DNA from: Planktothrix tepida PCC 9214
Lineage (GTDB): Bacteria; Cyanobacteriota; Cyanobacteriia; Cyanobacteriales; Microcoleaceae
NCBI RefSeq assembly: GCF_900009145.1
Contig: NZ_LN889812.1
Location: 1-64,000, forward strand
Length of the DNA stretch: 64,000 nucleotides
Direction of reading: 5' to 3'
This document shows, piece after piece, positions 9,001-17,466 of the stretch. Below the pieces are notes generated by a model. It made no database searches. It was not told the origin of the DNA and saw only the letters and a list, made by a program, of their open reading frames with translations. The translations under genes and the position numbers were made by a program. Each line of letters begins with the position of its first letter. Position 1 is the first letter of the stretch.

Positions 9001-9307
9001 CACGAAAGCCAGTATATTATTAATGAATCAATTCTTAGATTTATTAAAATCCGGTGATGGTCGGTATGAAGCGTTAACAACGGCTCAAAATTATATTCGT
9101 TCTGTGACTATTCAAGAATTACAACAATTTCCTTTAGGTCAAGAGATTTTAGAAGAACTCAAAACAGAATTGAATTGGAGTCCTGATTATATCAATAATA
9201 ATCCTAATACTCAAGTTTTAAATCATCCTTATTTTTGGGCAGCTTGGGTTTGCCAAGGAGACACAAATCCGTTTCCTGCTGGAATAGCCTTCCCTCTAAA
9301 TAGATGA
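6056..9307 (+). CDS. TPR-CHAT protein (caspase-like peptidase domain)
   Basis: 1083 residues. Residues about 1-365 are kinesin-light-chain-type TPRs of 42 residues each (NLAxLYxxQGxxxEAEPLxxQAL). A helical linker follows, then a C-terminal CHAT domain with the likely catalytic His783 in LLIATHGYF and Cys946 in TILIACESGLGD, and the closing HPYFWAAWVCQGD. The His-Cys distance (about 163 residues) is large for CHAT because of an insertion (about 800-920). Known CHAT proteins include separase-like and Craspase proteases. Inference: TPRs recognise a partner that activates cleavage. It is probably cotranscribed with the DUF4384 gene. Confidence 0.9.
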   Translation: MSKNIKEIIDQLNNQILELYQQGLFTKAITLAKQALQLAMQILDNTHIANCLNNLAVLYELQGHYSEAESLYQQALEIRLRLFKGDHPDVATSLNNLAHLYQSQGRLNEAEPLYLQALAMQQQLFEGDHPYVATSLNNLAHLYQSQGRLNEAEPLYQKALAMRQRLFQRDHPDIAQSLSNLASLYHSQGKLNEAEPLFQQALEMQKRLFPGDHPNIATSLSNLASLYHSQGKLSEAEPLFQQALAMQQRLFPGDHPNIATSLSNLASLYHSQGKLSKAEPLFQQALAMQQRLFPGNHPDLAKSLNNLAELYQYQGRLSQAEPLFQQALAMQQRLFPGDHPDVVTSLINLAILLIKTYRPTEALELMQQAIAMDDRLLRANFAYSSERERLIYIDNIRENFDRFLSLISIYFSDSPEAAKIALDVVLQRKCITATALAAFNFAIYSERYSHLQPEFQRLRSLREKLTHLMFDPPFIQPQEPQEQYRLRHREHQQLVAELQKECEQIEKQLASQVPEIQLQDQETDRRAVALALPEGSALVEFVRFNVYDFKADQWQPAQYLAFVLPAQQPDAVQMILLGEAEPIDRLIKVFRETISDLRLKELGIRRKAKPPQQKPYQEAGIKLREAIYNPILEQVNLAEYSHLIIAPDAELSLVPFGIIPLDNSGKRLLMDQYQISYLSAGRDILRRMVQTERPASSPLIVADPDFNLSSSESLSPQKSPEGLTTNDVIKRWGGEYFDPPSQTGILAKIVAKKLGVKPYLQQEALESLFSRLNCPSILLIATHGYFNSGDNPYFNLIALLLQSPTGKEEEILQNQPNLLNQTLINCMETVIDIFEKQGDINTATWLQNFIPIVQKIIDNSETKNSSIPPLLSGVRGEQIQGLRNRDRFSSTSIDNSLMRSGLALAGANTWKLGGDLPPEAGKGFLFAQDVAVLDLWQNELTILIACESGLGDVKIGEGVFGLRRAFAVAGCKTLVMSLWSVPTKASILLMNQFLDLLKSGDGRYEALTTAQNYIRSVTIQELQQFPLGQEILEELKTELNWSPDYINNNPNTQVLNHPYFWAAWVCQGDTNPFPAGIAFPLNR
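6308..7063 (+). repeat. In-gene 126-bp tandem repeat (TPR-coding)
   Basis: Six consecutive 126-bp units, with boundaries at 6308, 6434, 6560, 6686, 6812 and 6938 and a further start at 7064, encode the 42-residue TPRs. The units starting at 6686 and 6812 are nearly identical over their whole length, which points to recent duplication or gene conversion. Copy number is likely to vary between strains. Confidence 0.85.
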
Positions 9308-9330
9308 TACAGATGATCCGTAAATCCCAC

Positions 9331-9358
9331 GTAGAGACGTGCCATGGCACGTCTCTAC
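9331..9358. repeat. 28-bp perfect palindrome (GTAGAGACGTGCC... family)
   Basis: Left arm GTAGAGACGTGCCA is followed immediately by its exact complement. It sits between the CHAT and phosphoesterase genes. A half-degenerate relative (GGCGCGTCTCTAC arm) occurs at about 24873-24896. This family is common in cyanobacterial intergenic DNA. Here it could end transcription of the CHAT operon. Confidence 0.75.
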
Positions 9359-9477
9359 ACAATATGGATGCGTAGCAAACATTTAAAGATTTCATATTAT
9401 TAAATATTGATTTTGCCTAATTTTTAGCTACTTTTGAAGGTGCGCTACACTGAAATTAAACATTTAAGGTTAACTCA

Positions 9478-10311
9478 ATGTATCCACTGTTAACAGGAAA
9501 ATTAAAGGTAGAACGATTAACGGTTGCTATTGCTAATCTACCGCCTCAATTAAAGGGGATTAGAATCGTACAGATGTCAGATTTTCATTATGATGGGTTG
9601 CGATTATCTAAACAATTGTTAAAAGAAGCGATCGCTGTTACCAATGCAGCAAAACCTGATTTAATTGTATTAACGGGGGATTATGTCACCCATGATCCTC
9701 AACCGATTACTCAACTGACAACTTACCTCAAACAATTATCGAGTAAATCAGGAATTTATGCCGTTTTAGGCAACCATGATCATTATTATCATCATTCTAA
9801 AACAATCGTTACTGAAGCTTTAAATCAAATTGGAATCCAGGTACTTTGTAATCAAGTTGTTTATCCTTTCGATTCAGAACTTGCCTTAGTTGGGTTAGGA
9901 GATTTAAAATCTAAACAATTCCAACCTCAACCGATAATGAATACCTTAGATGAAACCATCCCTAGAATTATTTTAAGTCATAACCCCGATACTGCCGAAA
10001 TTTTAAAGCAATGGCGAGTTGATTTACAACTATCGGGTCATACTCACGGCGGTCAAATTGTATTACCCAAATTAGGAGTATTACCCTCTTTCTTACCTCC
10101 CATTCGTCGCCGTATTCCTAAACCTTTACGGCGGTGGATTCCTTTTATTTCTCATTGTAAATCAGTTTATAAACATTGGAATTGGGCATCAGGATTACAT
10201 CAAGTTGGAGAGAATTATCTCTATGTAAATCGAGGTTTAGGAACCTATTTACCGGGACGTTGGAATTGTCCGCCAGAAGTGACTGTGATTACATTAAAGC
10301 CTCAACCTTAA
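9478..10311 (+). CDS. Metallophosphoesterase (calcineurin-like, YkuE type)
   Basis: The 277-residue protein holds the full set of binuclear metallophosphoesterase motifs: QMSDFHYD (D-x-H), LTGDYV (GD), LGNHDHYY (GNHD), LSHNPD and LSGHTHGGQ (GHTH). The order and the RIPKP..R tail match the YkuE/YaeI group, some of which hydrolyse lipid A-type or nucleotide phosphoesters. The substrate is not predictable. There is no signal peptide, but the N-terminus LTGKLKVERLTVAIANLP is membrane-proximal in this group. It appears to be monocistronic. Confidence 0.92.
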   Translation: MYPLLTGKLKVERLTVAIANLPPQLKGIRIVQMSDFHYDGLRLSKQLLKEAIAVTNAAKPDLIVLTGDYVTHDPQPITQLTTYLKQLSSKSGIYAVLGNHDHYYHHSKTIVTEALNQIGIQVLCNQVVYPFDSELALVGLGDLKSKQFQPQPIMNTLDETIPRIILSHNPDTAEILKQWRVDLQLSGHTHGGQIVLPKLGVLPSFLPPIRRRIPKPLRRWIPFISHCKSVYKHWNWASGLHQVGENYLYVNRGLGTYLPGRWNCPPEVTVITLKPQP

Positions 10312-10385
10312 TGAATTAGATTGTATAAGAATGAACCCTAAATACTGGCTATTTTAATAGATTATTTAATCCCCTAAAAAGAATC

Positions 10386-10437
10386 GGAGGCAGAGCCTCC
10401 GGTTGGCATTCCCAAGGTAGAACCTTGGAACGAGGGG
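10386..10437 (+). repeat. REP-like double-hairpin element, copy 2
   Basis: GGAGGC-AGA-GCCTCC (10386-10400) is followed by the spacer GGTTGGCATTC, a second hairpin CCAAGGT-AGA-ACCTTGG (10412-10428) and the tail AACGAGGGG. It ends just before the ffh stop codon, between convergent genes. Confidence 0.8.
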
Positions 10438-10442
10438 AAGGG

Positions 10443-11882
10443 TTAAAGTTGTCCGAAACCTTTTTTCTTTTTCTCTTTCTTTTTCTTAGCTTTAGGAGCA
10501 CCTGGATAACCCCCTCTCATGCCACCCATTCCGGGCATACCCATCCCCGGCATACCCATTCCAGGCATACCCATTCCGGGCATCATTCCTTGACTCATTT
10601 GTTGCATCATCACCCGCATTTTCTGGAAGTCACTCACTAACTTCATCACATCTTTTTCTTGCATTCCAGACCCTTTAGCAATGCGTTTGCGACGGGAGGG
10701 AGAACTGGCTAATAAATCGGGGTTTTTGCGTTCATCAACGGTCATGGAATTAATCATCGCTTCTGAACGTTTGAGTTGCGCTTCTCCCTGGTCTAATTGG
10801 TCTTGGGAAATCTTATTCATCCCCGGAATTAACTTAATTAATCCCCCCAAAGACCCCATATTTTTCATCATTCTAGTTTGACGCAGGAAGTCGGTAAAAT
10901 CGAATTTTGCCGTAACAATTTTTTCCTGCATTTTCTCAGCATCTGCCAAGTCAAATTCCTCTTGGGCTTTTTCAACTAACGTTAAAATATCGCCCATGCC
11001 TAAAATTCGAGAAGCAACTCGGTCAGGATAAAACGGTTGTAGAGCTTCGACTTTTTCACCAACCCCCACAAATTTAATCGGAGCACCAGATACCCGACGA
11101 ATTGACAGCGCCGCCCCACCACGACTATCCCCATCCATTTTGGTTAAAATAGCCCCGGTTATCCCCACTTGGTCATTAAAAGTACGGGTTAAATTAGCGG
11201 CTTCTTGACCTGTCATGGCATCAACCACTAACAAGGTTTCATGGGGTTCAATGGTTTCTTTAATTTGCGCTAATTCCGCCATCATATCTTGGTCGATTTG
11301 CAGACGTCCGGCGGTGTCAATAATAACGGTATCAATATCGTGATTTCGGGCATATTCTACCCCTTGACGGGCAATTTCTACCGGGTCTGTATCGGTTCCC
11401 ATTTCAAACACAGGAACGTTAATTTGTTTTCCTAATGTGATTAATTGATTAATCGCGGCAGGTCGATAAATGTCCGTTGCAACTAACAAAGCGGTGCGAT
11501 TTTCTTTTCTTAAATGCAGAGCTAATTTAGCTGTTGCGGTGGTTTTTCCTGTTCCTTGTAACCCCGCCATTAAAATAATTGTTGGAGCCGTGTCCGCTTG
11601 GGCAAGGGGAACGTTACTTTCCCCCATCACATTGACTAATTCATCATGGACAATCTTAACAAACTGTTCCCCCGGTCGCACACCGGACACGACCTGCGCC
11701 CCCTGGGCTTTTTCGCCAACTTCCGCGACAAACTCTTTAACCACTTGCAGGTTAACATCCGCTTCCAGAAGAGCGCGACGGACTTCTTTTAAGGCATCTT
11801 GAATATTAGACTCACTAATTTTATCCTGACCTCGGAGTTTTTTCCAGGCGGATTCAAAGCGTTCACTTAGGGCATCAAACAT
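10443..11882 (-). CDS. ffh: Signal recognition particle protein Ffh (SRP54)
   Basis: Ffh binds 4.5S/6S RNA and signal sequences of nascent membrane proteins, and docks with FtsY. The 479-residue protein has the N domain (FDALSERFESAWKKLRGQ), the G domain with GLQGTGKTT, DTAGR and TKMDGD, and the Met-rich M domain (RMRVMMQQMSQGMMPGMGM in part) with the RNA-binding SGSGM-like KGSGMQEKDV. The C-terminus has an MPGMG repeat and a Lys-rich tail, as in other cyanobacterial Ffh. Start and length are standard. Confidence 0.97.
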   Translation of the reverse strand: MFDALSERFESAWKKLRGQDKISESNIQDALKEVRRALLEADVNLQVVKEFVAEVGEKAQGAQVVSGVRPGEQFVKIVHDELVNVMGESNVPLAQADTAPTIILMAGLQGTGKTTATAKLALHLRKENRTALLVATDIYRPAAINQLITLGKQINVPVFEMGTDTDPVEIARQGVEYARNHDIDTVIIDTAGRLQIDQDMMAELAQIKETIEPHETLLVVDAMTGQEAANLTRTFNDQVGITGAILTKMDGDSRGGAALSIRRVSGAPIKFVGVGEKVEALQPFYPDRVASRILGMGDILTLVEKAQEEFDLADAEKMQEKIVTAKFDFTDFLRQTRMMKNMGSLGGLIKLIPGMNKISQDQLDQGEAQLKRSEAMINSMTVDERKNPDLLASSPSRRKRIAKGSGMQEKDVMKLVSDFQKMRVMMQQMSQGMMPGMGMPGMGMPGMGMPGMGGMRGGYPGAPKAKKKKEKKKKGFGQL

Positions 11883-11965
11883 AGCAATTAGTTTAGGGAT
11901 CAGATTAACTTCACCCTCTATAATAATATTGAAAGGGCTTTTATTGTTCGATAATCCCTGTTTAG

Positions 11966-11984
11966 GGGCGAGGTAACCTCGCCC
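11966..11984. repeat. Hairpin GGGCGAGGT-A-ACCTCGCCC
   Basis: Perfect 9-bp stem with a one-base centre between ffh and the downstream side of the pentapeptide gene. A sister hairpin (GGGGCGAG...CTCGCCCC) is at 14141-14161, and a related GGGCGGG/CCCGCCC is near 28367. The family is widespread in cyanobacteria. A terminator role for the pentapeptide gene is possible. Confidence 0.6.
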
Positions 11985-12011
11985 TTACAATTGTAGCGGA
12001 GAAAAATTGAG

Positions 12012-12803
12012 TTAATCTCGTTTTATATTTTCTATCTTTTCATCAAAAATTGCACCCCGATGGATTAAATCTGCTTTCACTTCGTCGGAAATTCCCGAAT
12101 CATGCCAGAGTCGAGCTTCTTTAACATTAGCACCCGTAAAATCCACGTTGACTAAATTTGTTAAAGCTAATCCTGCTTGATATAAATCGGCATTTTTTAA
12201 ACAAGCTCCGCTTAAATTAGCATCGCTTAAATTGCAGTTACTTAAATTGGCTTCTTCTAAATTAACATTCGTTAAATTCGAGCCACTTAAATTCGCTAAA
12301 GCTAAACTAACCCGATGCAAATCTGCTCCTGTTAAATCCGCATCACTTAATAATGCTCCGCTTAAATCGGCTCCTCCTAAATTTGCATTTCTTAAATCAG
12401 AACAGGTTAAATCAATATCGCTTAAATCGGCTCCGCGTAAATAAGCATTTGTTAGTTTTGCACCACTTAACGTTAATCCCCTTAAATTAGCTCCTAATAG
12501 TTTCGCGTCAGCAAAATCTTCTAAGGGATTTAAACCCGCAATTTCTGCTAAGTCTAAAAAGTTATCGGTTTTTGCTGATATAACCCCTTGAACAGTTGTT
12601 TGCAAATCCGCAAAATGACAGCCTTGAGCCGCTGCTTTTTGGGTTAATAATTGCAAATCTTCATGGCTATTATAGTGGAGTGCCATTTCGTGAATATCGG
12701 CGGGTAGGGGTTGTTCCTGTAACCACAGGACAAGTTTGCGTTCTAATACCGCCAAGCGATTTGGGCTGAGATTATGGGGCCAAAGTCCTTCTACACCAGT
12801 CAT
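12012..12803 (-). CDS. Pentapeptide-repeat protein with N-terminal helical domain
   Basis: The 263-residue protein has an N-terminal helical segment (about 1-85; VLERKLVLWLQEQPLP, EMALHYNSHEDLQLLTQ) and then about 25 A(D/N)Lxx repeats from residue 100 (ADLSDIDLTCSDLRNANLGG). It ends with the recurring cyanobacterial cap VKEARLWHDSGISDEVKADLIHRGAIF, split here by its loop. A near-identical cap closes the next gene, so the two are paralogues. No signal peptide; role unknown. Confidence 0.85.
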   Translation of the reverse strand: MTGVEGLWPHNLSPNRLAVLERKLVLWLQEQPLPADIHEMALHYNSHEDLQLLTQKAAAQGCHFADLQTTVQGVISAKTDNFLDLAEIAGLNPLEDFADAKLLGANLRGLTLSGAKLTNAYLRGADLSDIDLTCSDLRNANLGGADLSGALLSDADLTGADLHRVSLALANLSGSNLTNVNLEEANLSNCNLSDANLSGACLKNADLYQAGLALTNLVNVDFTGANVKEARLWHDSGISDEVKADLIHRGAIFDEKIENIKRD

Positions 12804-12895
12804 AGGAATTTTGATTGTTAGGTTTATTGATATAAGTCAATGGTTATAATTGAAAATTACAGGGTAAACCTGGATATTCATAGATTTCCACCAAC

Positions 12896-14077
12896 CTAAT
12901 CTTCATTTTCCTCAAAAATTGCCCCTCGTTTGACTAACTCCAATTTAATTCTGCCGGAAATTCCCAAAGCGTGGGTAAAATTAACGTTTTCTACGTTTGC
13001 ATCTTTCATCTCGGCGCGACTAAAATTAGCTCCGGTTAAGTTAGCCCCTTGGAAGTTGACCCCCGTTAACTCAGCATATTGAAAATTGGTGTCGGTGAGA
13101 TTGGCATAACTTAAATTAGCATGGGGTAAATAGGCACTCATGAAGTCGGCTTTGGTTAAATTAGCATAACTTAAATTCGCCCTTGGCATTTTGGTGCGTA
13201 AATCAGCTTCAATTAAATTAGCATTGCTTAAATCTGCATCCCGTAAATTAGAATTGGTCAAAATAGCATGGTTTAAATTAGCGGCTTTTAAATTAGCTCC
13301 ACTCAAATCTGCTAACGTTAAATTGGCATAACTGAGGTTGGTTTGTTCGAGGTTTGCTTCTCGTAAATCAGCATAACTAAAATCAAGATGGCTTAAATCT
13401 ATTCCGGCAAAATCGATTAAGGGATCTAAGCCAATTGCTTCGGCTTGATGTAAAATATTTCCGGGATTTTCAGTTAAAAAGGGTCTAAAGATAGCCTGAT
13501 GTTGTTGAGAATAGGCTTGAACTTGATCCCATTGTTCTAACTGTTCATGGATTAATTTTAAATGATTAAAAGCACTGCCTTGACTGGGATAATTTTGATG
13601 AGCTTGGGCGAGGATTAATTGATGTTGATAAGCGTCAATGGCTTGTTCCCATTGTTCTTGAGCTAGATAAATTTTTCCTAATCCTGAAAATGCCTGTTCT
13701 TCTGTATAGGGATCTAATAATTGACGGGCGAGTGCTAACCGTTGATTTTGGTAATCTAGGGCGTTGGAATATTCTTTTAAATTATAATAAATATTAGTGA
13801 GATTAACTAAAGCATTCAGTTCGCCTTTGGGGTCATCAATTTCACGGGAGATGGCTAAATGTTGTTGATAGCAATTAATGGCAAATTCTGGGCTTAATAA
13901 AGCCTCATGAACAGCGCCTAAATTACCCCAGGCTGCCCCTTCCCGTTTATGCTCCTGTAGGTTTCGATAAGATTGGAGGGCTTCTTGCCAACAGGACAAA
14001 GCCGCTTGATATTGACCTGTTTGGTAGTAGGAAATTCCCTGTTTAAATAATTCGTTGGCTTGCTCTAACATTGGCAT
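12896..14077 (-). CDS. TPR plus pentapeptide-repeat fusion protein
   Basis: 393 residues. The first about 205 form TPRs (ANELFKQGISYYQTGQYQAA, REGAAWGNLGAVHEALL, LVNLTNIYYNLKEYSNAL), giving a protein-binding scaffold. From about residue 225 on there are pentapeptide repeats (LSHLDFSYADLREANLEQ) and the same closing cap as its neighbour (GISGRIKLELVKRGAIFEE). The pair is in tandem with 92 bp between and may be one transcription unit. Function unknown; a scaffold or adaptor is likely. Confidence 0.87.
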   Translation of the reverse strand: MPMLEQANELFKQGISYYQTGQYQAALSCWQEALQSYRNLQEHKREGAAWGNLGAVHEALLSPEFAINCYQQHLAISREIDDPKGELNALVNLTNIYYNLKEYSNALDYQNQRLALARQLLDPYTEEQAFSGLGKIYLAQEQWEQAIDAYQHQLILAQAHQNYPSQGSAFNHLKLIHEQLEQWDQVQAYSQQHQAIFRPFLTENPGNILHQAEAIGLDPLIDFAGIDLSHLDFSYADLREANLEQTNLSYANLTLADLSGANLKAANLNHAILTNSNLRDADLSNANLIEADLRTKMPRANLSYANLTKADFMSAYLPHANLSYANLTDTNFQYAELTGVNFQGANLTGANFSRAEMKDANVENVNFTHALGISGRIKLELVKRGAIFEENED

Positions 14078-14140
14078 AGGGGACTGAATAGATTCTCTAA
14101 TCCAGATTAAGCCAAATTTGCCCCTTTGAAACGATTTGTA

Positions 14141-14161
14141 GGGGCGAGGTTTTCTCGCCCC
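14141..14161. repeat. Hairpin GGGGCGAG-N5-CTCGCCCC
   Basis: 8-bp perfect stem in the spacer between the desaturase stop and the TPR-pentapeptide gene start. Same family as the hairpin at 11966-11984. On the minus strand it lies upstream of the desaturase, so it is not that gene's terminator. Confidence 0.55.
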
Positions 14162-14188
14162 CTATCCCCAAAGGGACTCACGGTTAAT

Positions 14189-15037
14189 TTAAGTTTCCGT
14201 CGCCCGTTGAGTTGGAGGTAAAATTACTTTTTGAGCTAAACCAACGGTTTTTAATACCCAAATTGACCACCAAGTCATATCAATTTCCCACCATTTCCAA
14301 CCCGCTTTCGCCACATTAGGATAGGCGTGATGGTTATTATGCCATCCTTCTCCGTATGTGAAAATTGCCGCCCACCAAAGGTTACGAGAATTATCATCGG
14401 TGTCAAAGGTACGGTATCCCCACATATGGGTCACGGAGTTAATAAACCAGGTGCTATGCCATAACAGCACAGCCCGTAAAAATACGCCATAAACCAACCA
14501 TGACCAACCGCCAATGCTGTAAAGTAGCACAGCAATGGGAATTTGCAGTAACAGATGATAACGATCTAACCAACAATAAAACGGATCTCGCGTTAAATCA
14601 GGGGCAAATCGTTTGTAATGGTCAGCATCAAAAAAGGTTTGACGAGGGTAGAAAATCCATAACATATGACTCCACCAAAATCCTCGACGGGCGGAGTAAG
14701 GATCTTTATCTTCATCTTCCGTATAAGCATGATGCAAACGGTGTCCGGCGACCCAAAAAATCGGGCCTCCTTGTAATGCACAAACCCCAATTAAAGTAAT
14801 CGCATATTCTAACCATTGGGGAACTTTAAAACTGCGATGGCTTAATAAACGATGGTAGCCTAAACAAATACCAATACTGCCAAAAAACCAGTGTAGAAAT
14901 ATTGTGATTCCTAAAGCTGACCAAGAAAAACACCAAGGTGCGAATAAAGCTAACGCATGAATTACGCTGAAAAACGCAACTGTTAAACCGTTTAACTTCG
15001 GTTCATTTTCAGGTGAAGTTGCGACTTGAGACGTCAT
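14189..15037 (-). CDS. desC: Acyl-lipid Delta9 desaturase (DesC type)
   Basis: A membrane di-iron enzyme that introduces the first double bond into saturated fatty acyl chains, using O2 and ferredoxin electrons. The three His boxes are visible: GYHRLLSHRS (HxxxxH), GHRLHHAYTEDEDKDP (HxxHH) and GEGWHNNHHAYP (HxxHH). Hydrophobic pairs lie around them (VIHALALFAPWCFSWSALGI; YHLLLQIPIAVLLYSIGGW). I took the ATG at 15037 because GAGGAGA lies 6 bases before it; an upstream ATG at 15055 has none. Length (282 aa) fits DesC. Confidence 0.9.
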   Translation of the reverse strand: MTSQVATSPENEPKLNGLTVAFFSVIHALALFAPWCFSWSALGITIFLHWFFGSIGICLGYHRLLSHRSFKVPQWLEYAITLIGVCALQGGPIFWVAGHRLHHAYTEDEDKDPYSARRGFWWSHMLWIFYPRQTFFDADHYKRFAPDLTRDPFYCWLDRYHLLLQIPIAVLLYSIGGWSWLVYGVFLRAVLLWHSTWFINSVTHMWGYRTFDTDDNSRNLWWAAIFTYGEGWHNNHHAYPNVAKAGWKWWEIDMTWWSIWVLKTVGLAQKVILPPTQRATET

Positions 15038-15235
15038 GAAAATCTCCTCAACCAAATAAATGTTTTATCAATCAATGGGGGTGAATCTCGGTAGATTTTA
15101 AGATAACAGAAAATTTTGGAAATCTTCCCCTCCCTAACAAAATTTTTAGATTAAATATCCCCCTTTATGTTGCTCCTGAATGGCAGGATGTTGATGAGTG
15201 GAGTCAGTTGCCTTTGTTTGAGTTAAAACCAAAAT

Positions 15236-17272
15236 TTATCCTGGGGTTGTGGGAGTTAACATCAAAGGGGTAATGGCTGGGTCTTGATAACTCCCTTGAT
15301 GATAAAGTGTTTGCACCGCATTGGCGAGTTTTTGAATGGGTGCATCTTTCAAACAAAAGCCATTTGCTCCTGCTTCTAACGCCTCTGATAGAATTGATTC
15401 TTGGTCAGGCGTTACCAAAACTAAAATTTTGGAGGGAATTACATAGGAATTTCCTTGAGCTTTTCGCGCCATGCGAATAAACTTGACCAAATTCATATCC
15501 GGTAGAGTGCTATCAACCACCGCAACATCAACATCAATCGATTCGAGTAAAACCAAGCCTGTTTCAGCATTTGTGGCTTCACTAGCGACTTCTATTCCGG
15601 GTTGCGATCGCAAATTTTTCCGTAGGTTCAGACGGGTTTCCTCTTCATCTTCAATTACAGCTACCTGAATTATATCATGTTTTTGTTGAATTTTCGTATA
15701 GCTGTCACATTCAGATAAATCATTGGGCGCACCACAGGCTGAAATTGTACCGATAGAGTCTATATCTGCGGGAGTATGCTGTTTAAATTGTGCCATTTGT
15801 TCAGCACTTAAAATCTTAGATTCATCAAAGCCAAATTCAACCTCGGTATGCAATCCTTTTTGTTTCACCCGGCTTAAATTATAGAATCGTTTATTAAGGG
15901 TTGTTTTCACAAATGCCCACAGACAACCGAGTAAATAACGGCGTTTAAACGGATCTTTTTCAAACCAATATTCCAGAAACTTCCAAGAATAAAATCGGGC
16001 ATAATTCCGCAGCACTCCTTTAAGAACATCTTCCCGCGTCATATTATCGGGTTTAATAATCGGAGTGACGAAATTATAATGGGAATAATCCCGAATTTCC
16101 ACTTTATCTGCTAAATCTTGGAACAGTTCAGAAAACGGCCAAGGAGTATACATATTCCAGTTGGTCATATCTGCTTTCCAATCTCGCGCCATGCGATAGG
16201 ATTCTTCAATGGTTTCTGGGGTTTCATTGGGTAATCCCATAATAAACTGAACTTCCGCCAAAATCCCATTTTCTCGCAACAATTGAACGGCTTTTTTATT
16301 ATCCGCAATGGTCGTTTCTTTACGGAATAAATTCAAGTTTAATTGAGCAGCAGCTTCCGTTCCTAATGACACATGAACTAATCCCGCTTTGCGATATAAC
16401 GGGAGTTCTTTTTCATCTCTGAGAATATCCGTAACGCGCGTATTAATTCCCCAATGTACCCCTAAATTGCGATCAATTAATTCATTGCATAATGCCATAA
16501 ATCTTGATTTATTGATCGTCGGTTCTTCATCAGCTAAAATGAAAAATCCAATATTATGCTCTTTTACTAAGGTTTCAATTTCATCCACAAAATGTTTCGG
16601 CGACCGAGAGCGATATTTGCGCCAGAATTTCCATTGACAACAAAACCGACACCGGAAGGGACAACCTCTGGAATAATTGGGAACCGCAACTCTCGTATTG
16701 AGAGGAGTATAAATATATTTATCCCAATCTAATAAACTCCAATCTGGGGTTAAAGTGTTTAAATCTTTAATCGGAGGATGGGCTGGAGTTGCCACCACTC
16801 TGCCTTCATCTAAAAAAGCAATTCCTAAGATAGTTTGACGGTCTATTTTATCAGTACCATTAGCGATCGCTCTTAATAAATTAACCGTAATTTCTTCCCC
16901 TTCTCCCCGAATAATATAATCCACCCAAGGCGCTTCACTCAACACTTCCCGATACATATAAGTGGGGTGAACACCGCCCATAATTGCCTTCGCATTCGGG
17001 CAAATTTGTTTAACTAATTTCAGGGTACTTTGAGACTTATAAATCATCGGAGTAATGGCCGTTGCTAAGACCACATCCGGTTGACGATCTTGCAAAATTT
17101 TCGCTAATTCGTCATCCTCAATAAAGTTACTCATCGCATCGACAAATTCGATGTCGGTAAACCCTGCGGTTTTCAACGCACCCCCCACATAAGGAGCCCA
17201 ACTCGCAGGCCAATTTCCGGCAATTTCAGCCCCGCCAGAGTGATAATTCGGTTGAATCAACATGATCCGCAT
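15236..17272 (-). CDS. B12-binding radical SAM protein (BchE-like) fused to a receiver domain
   Basis: 678 residues. Residues about 1-145 form a cobalamin-binding domain (MLIQPNYHSGGAEIAG, MGGVHPTYM). The radical SAM core follows (about 190-400), with the cluster motif CPFRCRFC, and then a DUF4070-like region as in BchE. From about 545 a response-regulator receiver follows: IQVAVIEDEEETRLN, phospho-acceptor Asp in VAVVDSTLP, and the conserved Lys in GFCLKDAP. It has no DNA-binding output. BchE makes the E-ring of bacteriochlorophyll anaerobically, but cyanobacterial homologues have no proven role. The receiver suggests control by phosphorylation; no kinase is adjacent. Confidence 0.85.
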   Translation of the reverse strand: MRIMLIQPNYHSGGAEIAGNWPASWAPYVGGALKTAGFTDIEFVDAMSNFIEDDELAKILQDRQPDVVLATAITPMIYKSQSTLKLVKQICPNAKAIMGGVHPTYMYREVLSEAPWVDYIIRGEGEEITVNLLRAIANGTDKIDRQTILGIAFLDEGRVVATPAHPPIKDLNTLTPDWSLLDWDKYIYTPLNTRVAVPNYSRGCPFRCRFCCQWKFWRKYRSRSPKHFVDEIETLVKEHNIGFFILADEEPTINKSRFMALCNELIDRNLGVHWGINTRVTDILRDEKELPLYRKAGLVHVSLGTEAAAQLNLNLFRKETTIADNKKAVQLLRENGILAEVQFIMGLPNETPETIEESYRMARDWKADMTNWNMYTPWPFSELFQDLADKVEIRDYSHYNFVTPIIKPDNMTREDVLKGVLRNYARFYSWKFLEYWFEKDPFKRRYLLGCLWAFVKTTLNKRFYNLSRVKQKGLHTEVEFGFDESKILSAEQMAQFKQHTPADIDSIGTISACGAPNDLSECDSYTKIQQKHDIIQVAVIEDEEETRLNLRKNLRSQPGIEVASEATNAETGLVLLESIDVDVAVVDSTLPDMNLVKFIRMARKAQGNSYVIPSKILVLVTPDQESILSEALEAGANGFCLKDAPIQKLANAVQTLYHQGSYQDPAITPLMLTPTTPG

Positions 17273-17466
17273 TTGCTTTCCTCCTGAAACCCTCAGTTTC
17301 TCTTCAGATTTGCGAACTCATGGAGATTATATGACTATATAGGAATCAAATGAGCAACGTTATCATAATTTAACACTTCGTAGTGACGGGTTGACGGCTC
17401 AAAGCCCTGAAGGGCTTACTATATCGGGGGTAGGATAACCCTGATATTGTTCCTGGATGATTCAAG

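Noticed and set aside
15130-15235. Plus-strand coding-like stretch (LYVAPEWQDVDEWSQLPLFE)
   Set aside because: Open over only about 40 codons, no start, no family recognised; may be a relic but cannot be supported.
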